Assembly (NCBI GenBank): GCA_002383415.1
Contig: DFYU01000152.1
Coordinates: forward strand, 1 to 17,761
DNA length: 17,761 nucleotides
Source of the DNA: Geobacter sp. UBA4074
GTDB lineage: Bacteria; Desulfobacterota; Desulfuromonadia; Geobacterales; Pseudopelobacteraceae
Reading direction: 5' to 3'
Shown here: piece by piece, positions 14,205-17,761 of the stretch
Layout: each line of letters begins with the position of its first letter
How positions within the stretch are numbered: position 1 is the first letter of the stretch
The notes under the pieces: generated by a model
What the model was told of the DNA's origin: nothing
The model's input: only the letters and a program-made list of their open reading frames with translations
Database searches by the model: none
Program-made: the position numbers and the translations under genes

Positions 14205-14290
14205 GTTCGTTGGCTTCGTCGTCGGCTCCTCGACGTACTGAGCAAGTACGCCTACGTCGCCTCCTCCTTGCCGCCTGCTCATCATCTTGC
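14205..14290. repeat. Intergenic repeat-like palindromic stretch
   Basis: Between galE and the tRNA nucleotidyltransferase fusion lies a non-coding stretch rich in CGTCG and CTCCT steps. Its core is a perfect stem, CGTACT (14234-14239) with AGTACG (14245-14250), around GAGCA, flanked by imperfectly matched GGCTCCTCGACG and CGTCGCC blocks. Its composition differs from neighbouring genes and resembles dispersed intergenic repeats I have seen in other Geobacter-type genomes. No second copy exists in this window, so the repeat status is a guess. Confidence 0.45.
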
Positions 14291-14324
14291 ATGCGGCTGG
14301 GACGTTTCGCCGGAGAGATTTGGT

Positions 14325-16970
14325 ATGGATCTGATTGTTAGCCACGTCAATGCCGATTTTGACTGCCTGGGTTCCTTGGCAGCGGCTGGTCGGCTGTACC
14401 CTGACGCCCTGCTCTGTTTTCCCGGCTCCCAGGAAAAAAACCTGCGGGAGTTCAGTGCCCGTCATGCCGATCTGATTCCTCCCCTTGTCCGTCCCAAAGA
14501 CCTGGACCTCTCCCGAATTTCCCGTCTGATCATCGTTGACTGCCAACAGGCCTCCCGTATCGGTCCCTTTGCCGAGTTAATCGGCCGCCCTGGCCTGGAG
14601 GTACACTGTTATGATCATCACCCCATCACCCCGGACAGCGTGCCCTTTTCCGCTGGCGTGGTGCGTCCCTGTGGTGCCACCGCCACTATTCTGGTTGCCC
14701 TGCTTAAGGAGCGTGGCATCGAACCAACTCCGGCTGAGGCGACGCTGCTGTTGCTGGGCATTCATGAGGACACCGGTCGCTTGTTGTTCCCCACCACCAC
14801 ACCGGAGGACTACCGGGCGGTGGCCTGGCTGCTGGAGCGCGGCGCCCGGCTGCATCTGGCCGACGAGATACTCTCCCCTGAGTTGACCACCGAGCAGGTC
14901 AAGCTGCTGCATGATCTGCTGGATTCACTCAAGACCAGTGAGGTGGCCGGCGTGCGGTTGTCGGTGGCCCATGCCAGCCGTCCCTGGTACGTGGGCGATA
15001 TTGCCGGGTTGGCCCACATGATGCGCGACATGGAGAACCTGGATGTGCTGCTATTGGCGGTGGCCATGGCCGATCGGGTCCACCTGGTGGCCCGTAGCCG
15101 TGTACCGGAAGTGGATGTGGGCGAACTGCTGCGCGGATTCGGTGGCGGCGGCCATGCCTCGGCCGCTTCGGCTACGGTAAAAGGAGAAGCGCTGCAATCG
15201 GTGCTGGAACGCTTGGATCGCAGTCTGCTGCTGGCAGTGCGTCCGCGACGAACCGTGGGACAGGTTATGTCGTCACCAGTACAGACCATGGAAGCTGTCG
15301 CCTCAGTACAGGAAGCCCGTGATCTGCTGGTGCGCTACAACTATAGCGCCATGCCGGTGGTACAGCAGGGGCAGGTGCTGGGGATCATCACCCGCAAGCT
15401 GGCTGAGAAGACGGTTTACCATGGACTGGGTGACCGGCCGGTGACTGAGGTGATGCATACCGCCATCCTGCTTGCCACGCCGGAAACTCCGTTGAATGCC
15501 CTGATGGATCATATGGTGGGAGGCGACCGACGTTTTGTGCCGGTCTTTGAGCATGACCAGCTGGTGGGGGTGGTCACCCGTACCGATCTGCTGCGGCACC
15601 TGCATGGCAGCAGTGGAGAGGGGGATACGCTCTACGATCTGGACCAGTTGTCGCCAGAACCGAAAGAACGAGACATCGCAACCCTGCTGCCCCACCGCCT
15701 GCCGGCTGAGGTCATGCAACTGCTGGCATTGGTAGGTCAGGCCGGTGATGAACTGGAGCTGGCGGTGTATGCCGTGGGCGGCTTTGTGCGGGACCTGTTG
15801 CTGGCGGCCCCCAATCTGGATATTGATATCACGGTTGAAGGGGATGGTATCTTCTTTGCCGAGACCTTGGGCAACCGGTACGGCTGCCGGGTGCGCCCCC
15901 ATGAAGCCTTTGGCACGGCGGTGCTGGTCTTTCCCGATGGTCGCAAGCTGGATGTGGCCAGCACTCGCCTGGAATACTACGAATCACCCGGTGTATTGCC
16001 CACGGTGGAGCGGGCCTCACTGCGCCATGATCTGTACCGGCGCGATTTCACCATCAACACCCTGGCCTTGAGTCTCAACCATGGACGGTTTGGCCGGCTG
16101 GTTGACTTCTTCAACGCTCAGAAGGACCTGCAGGATCGTCAGATCCGGGTGTTGCATAATCTGTCCTTTGTCGAAGATCCCACGCGGGCCTTCCGGGCGG
16201 TCCGCTTTGAACAACGTCTGGGATTTCAGCTGGACCCCCACACTGAGGGGCTGCTGCGTTCAGCCGTGCGGGCCGGTCTGGTGGAGCGGGTAGGCGGTAA
16301 ACGGTTGTTGGGCGAGCTGATCCATATCTTCAAGGAGCAGGAGCCGGCTCCGGCGGTGGCCCGCATGGCGCAGTTGGGGCTGCTAACCTGCATCCATCCT
16401 GCGTTGCGCTTCGGGCCCGACAGTGAACGGCTGTTCGCAGAGCTGGAGCGCGTGCTGGCCTGGTACCAGCTGTTGTATCTCGATCAGCCGATTGAGCCGT
16501 GGGCGGTCTGGTTGCTGGCCTTGACCGACCGGCTTGATTCGCCCCGCTATCTGGAAACCTGCCAGCGGCTGGCCATGCCGGCACGGCTGATGGAGCGGCT
16601 GTTTGGCCACCGTCATCGTGCCCTGCGGCGGTTGCAGACCATGCGCCAGGCCGTGACCCGCGGGCAGCAGGTGTCCAACAGTCAGCTCTACACCTGGCTG
16701 CATGGCGTACCGTTGGAGCTGCTCTTGTACGGGCTGGCTCGCAGCGGCCGTGAAGAGCTGCGGCGACTGGTCTCGCTGTATCTCACCCGTCTCTGCACCG
16801 TCAAGATACAGCTGACCGGTACCGAGCTGCAGGCCATGGGGGTGCCGCGTGGTCCTGCTATCCGTAAGCTGAAGGAACGTCTGCTGGCAGCCCGGCTGGA
16901 TGGCGAGGTGGCCTCCAGGGATGAAGAGCTGGCGCTGGCGCAACGGTTGATTGCGGGAAAGGCTGGCTGA
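14325..16970 (+). CDS. DHH-CBS-tRNA nucleotidyltransferase fusion (CCA- or A-adding)
   Basis: An 881-residue cytoplasmic protein with four parts. Residues 1-300 form a DHH/DHHA1 phosphoesterase-like unit: SHVNADFDCLGS, VDCQQ, YDHHP (D97-H98-H99), HEDTGRLLFP and GFGGGGHASAA at about 270-280. A CBS pair follows at about 310-430 (VMSSPVQTMEA, VMHTAILLATP). Class II nucleotidyltransferase motifs start near 483: AVGGFVRDLLL, the metal-binding D499-I-D501, RRDFTINTLALS and EDPTRAFRAVRFEQRLGF, then a helical C-terminus. This layout is known from Aquifex A-adding enzymes and Geobacter-type genomes, where C- and A-addition can be split between enzymes, so specificity is open. Start ATG 14325 has GGAGAG seven bases upstream; the ATG at 14268 lies in the repeat-like stretch. 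The stop overlaps the gluQ start (TGATG). Confidence 0.92.
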   Translation: MDLIVSHVNADFDCLGSLAAAGRLYPDALLCFPGSQEKNLREFSARHADLIPPLVRPKDLDLSRISRLIIVDCQQASRIGPFAELIGRPGLEVHCYDHHPITPDSVPFSAGVVRPCGATATILVALLKERGIEPTPAEATLLLLGIHEDTGRLLFPTTTPEDYRAVAWLLERGARLHLADEILSPELTTEQVKLLHDLLDSLKTSEVAGVRLSVAHASRPWYVGDIAGLAHMMRDMENLDVLLLAVAMADRVHLVARSRVPEVDVGELLRGFGGGGHASAASATVKGEALQSVLERLDRSLLLAVRPRRTVGQVMSSPVQTMEAVASVQEARDLLVRYNYSAMPVVQQGQVLGIITRKLAEKTVYHGLGDRPVTEVMHTAILLATPETPLNALMDHMVGGDRRFVPVFEHDQLVGVVTRTDLLRHLHGSSGEGDTLYDLDQLSPEPKERDIATLLPHRLPAEVMQLLALVGQAGDELELAVYAVGGFVRDLLLAAPNLDIDITVEGDGIFFAETLGNRYGCRVRPHEAFGTAVLVFPDGRKLDVASTRLEYYESPGVLPTVERASLRHDLYRRDFTINTLALSLNHGRFGRLVDFFNAQKDLQDRQIRVLHNLSFVEDPTRAFRAVRFEQRLGFQLDPHTEGLLRSAVRAGLVERVGGKRLLGELIHIFKEQEPAPAVARMAQLGLLTCIHPALRFGPDSERLFAELERVLAWYQLLYLDQPIEPWAVWLLALTDRLDSPRYLETCQRLAMPARLMERLFGHRHRALRRLQTMRQAVTRGQQVSNSQLYTWLHGVPLELLLYGLARSGREELRRLVSLYLTRLCTVKIQLTGTELQAMGVPRGPAIRKLKERLLAARLDGEVASRDEELALAQRLIAGKAG

Positions 16971-17761
16971 TGGTTGTCGGTCGTTTTGCCCCGTCGCCCA
17001 CCGGCCCGTTGCACATCGGCTCGCTGGTGGCAGCCGTTGGCAGCTGGTTGATGGCCAAACGTAGTGGTGGTCGTTGGTTGCTGCGGATTGACGACCTGGA
17101 CCGTGATCGCTGTCGTCAGGCGTTTGAGGACGACATTCTGCGGACGCTGGAACGGTTTGGGCTGCTGTGGGATGGTGCCATTACGCGGCAGAGTGACAAC
17201 ACGGCTGCCTACGCAGAGGCCTTTGAACGGTTGCGGCAGTTGGGCGCCGTGTACCCTTGCAGCTGCTCACGGGCCGAGATCGCCCGCTCCGGTTCGGCAC
17301 CCCACCCTGGTGAGGAGATCCCCTATCCAGGCAGCTGTCGCGGCGGCTTGCCTGCCGGACGGCAACCACGGGCCTGGCGGTTGCGGACCGAAGGCGTGAC
17401 GGTGGTGTTTGACGATCTGCGTCACGGGCCAGTTACCCATGATTTTACACACAGCGGTGATTTTGTGGTCAAGCGGGCGGAGGGGTTCTTTGCCTACCAA
17501 CTGGCGGTGGTGGTGGACGATCGGCTGAGCGGCATCAACCAGGTGGTGCGGGGGGATGACCTGCTGGATTCAACGCCGCGCCAGGTGCTGTTGCACCAGT
17601 TGCTGGGCTGGCCACTGCCCCAGTATTGTCATCTGCCATTGGTGACCGGACCCGATGGTGGCAAACTCAGCAAGCGGGATAACACGGTCTCGTTGGCCGA
17701 TGGACGGGTGGCGGGCCATGAGGCGCAACTCTTGGTCAAGGCGCTGGATTTTCTGGGGGTC
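16970..17761 (+). CDS. gluQ: Glutamyl-Q tRNA(Asp) synthetase, 3' end outside window
   Basis: Paralogue of the glutamyl-tRNA synthetase catalytic core that attaches glutamate to queuosine in the tRNA(Asp) anticodon, lacking the anticodon-binding domain. The 264 visible codons have GRFAPSPTGPLHIGS (4-18, HIGH-type), LLRIDDLDRDR, the zinc site C97-x-C99 with Y119 and C123 (the GluQ pattern CxC...YxxxC), VVKRAEGFFAYQLAVVVDD, GDDLLDSTPRQ and GGKLSKRD (about 230-237, KMSKS-type). ATG 16970 shares its A with the preceding TGA, so translation is probably coupled to the nucleotidyltransferase, joining two tRNA-processing functions. The frame is still open at the window end; about 30-40 residues are expected beyond. 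Confidence 0.95.
   Translation, partial: MVVGRFAPSPTGPLHIGSLVAAVGSWLMAKRSGGRWLLRIDDLDRDRCRQAFEDDILRTLERFGLLWDGAITRQSDNTAAYAEAFERLRQLGAVYPCSCSRAEIARSGSAPHPGEEIPYPGSCRGGLPAGRQPRAWRLRTEGVTVVFDDLRHGPVTHDFTHSGDFVVKRAEGFFAYQLAVVVDDRLSGINQVVRGDDLLDSTPRQVLLHQLLGWPLPQYCHLPLVTGPDGGKLSKRDNTVSLADGRVAGHEAQLLVKALDFLGV

Noticed and set aside
14038..14292. Arg-rich open frame on the minus strand over the galE end and repeat-like stretch
   Set aside because: Low-complexity Arg runs arise from the CGTCG-rich DNA, and it overlaps galE on the opposite strand.
14268..14324. Extra 19 N-terminal residues on the DHH-CBS-nucleotidyltransferase
   Set aside because: They lie in the repeat-like stretch and lack a ribosome site; ATG 14325 has a good one and begins with the DHH-family strand.
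1..17761. CRISPR arrays, IS elements, prophage or toxin-antitoxin genes
   Set aside because: No regularly spaced repeats, transposase motifs, terminal inverted repeats or phage genes were seen on either strand.

Overview
The window looks like chromosomal DNA of a Geobacter-type bacterium (Geobacterales, perhaps close to Trichlorobacter/Geobacter lovleyi). This is inferred from gene content: a secreted octaheme cytochrome c of the tetrathionate-reductase family, an N-terminally extended DHH-CBS-tRNA nucleotidyltransferase, selA, and many two-component parts. Species was not tested by any search. Almost all of the window is ordinary dense coding sequence. I see no phage, IS element, CRISPR array or integrase.

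Layout. 1-567: 3' part of wrbA (+), convergent with an acrylyl-CoA reductase/YhdH-type enzyme (-, 648-1643), with a long hairpin between them. 1899-2738: a DUF3943-like exported protein (+) interrupted by an in-frame amber codon. 2886-5203: a translationally coupled minus-strand pair (sugar-nucleotide epimerase, then an unrecognised 423-residue protein). On each side of the pair lies a set of two terminator-like hairpins, and the second hairpin of each set is clearly the same repeat. 5455-5530: tRNA-Asn(GTT) on the minus strand, with encoded CCA, a good promoter and its own terminator. 5768-7192: the octaheme cytochrome (+) with a strong terminator. 7364-7777: a stand-alone receiver protein (+).

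7816-12244 reads as one minus-strand transcription unit in the order gntR, selA, ispD, histidine kinase, DsbC/thioredoxin-like protein. selA-ispD has a 2-bp gap, ispD-kinase has an ATGA overlap, and the gntR promoter carries a dyad over its -10. 12436 to the window end is a plus-strand series: TIM-barrel sugar isomerase-like protein, galE, the DHH-CBS-tRNA nucleotidyltransferase fusion, and gluQ (cut by the window end), with an intergenic repeat-like stretch between galE and the fusion gene.

How they fit together. The 3' end carries tRNA maturation and modification genes (CCA/A addition, glutamyl-queuosine) next to sugar metabolism (galE, TIM barrel). The minus-strand operon joins selenocysteine charging, isoprenoid precursor synthesis and a sensor kinase whose N-terminal receiver has lost its phospho-acceptor. 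I found no clearly new multi-gene system. The points best worth a second look are the amber-interrupted DUF3943 gene, the duplicated hairpins bordering the two-gene sugar unit, the degenerate-receiver kinase fused into an ispD operon, and the unrecognised 423-residue protein.
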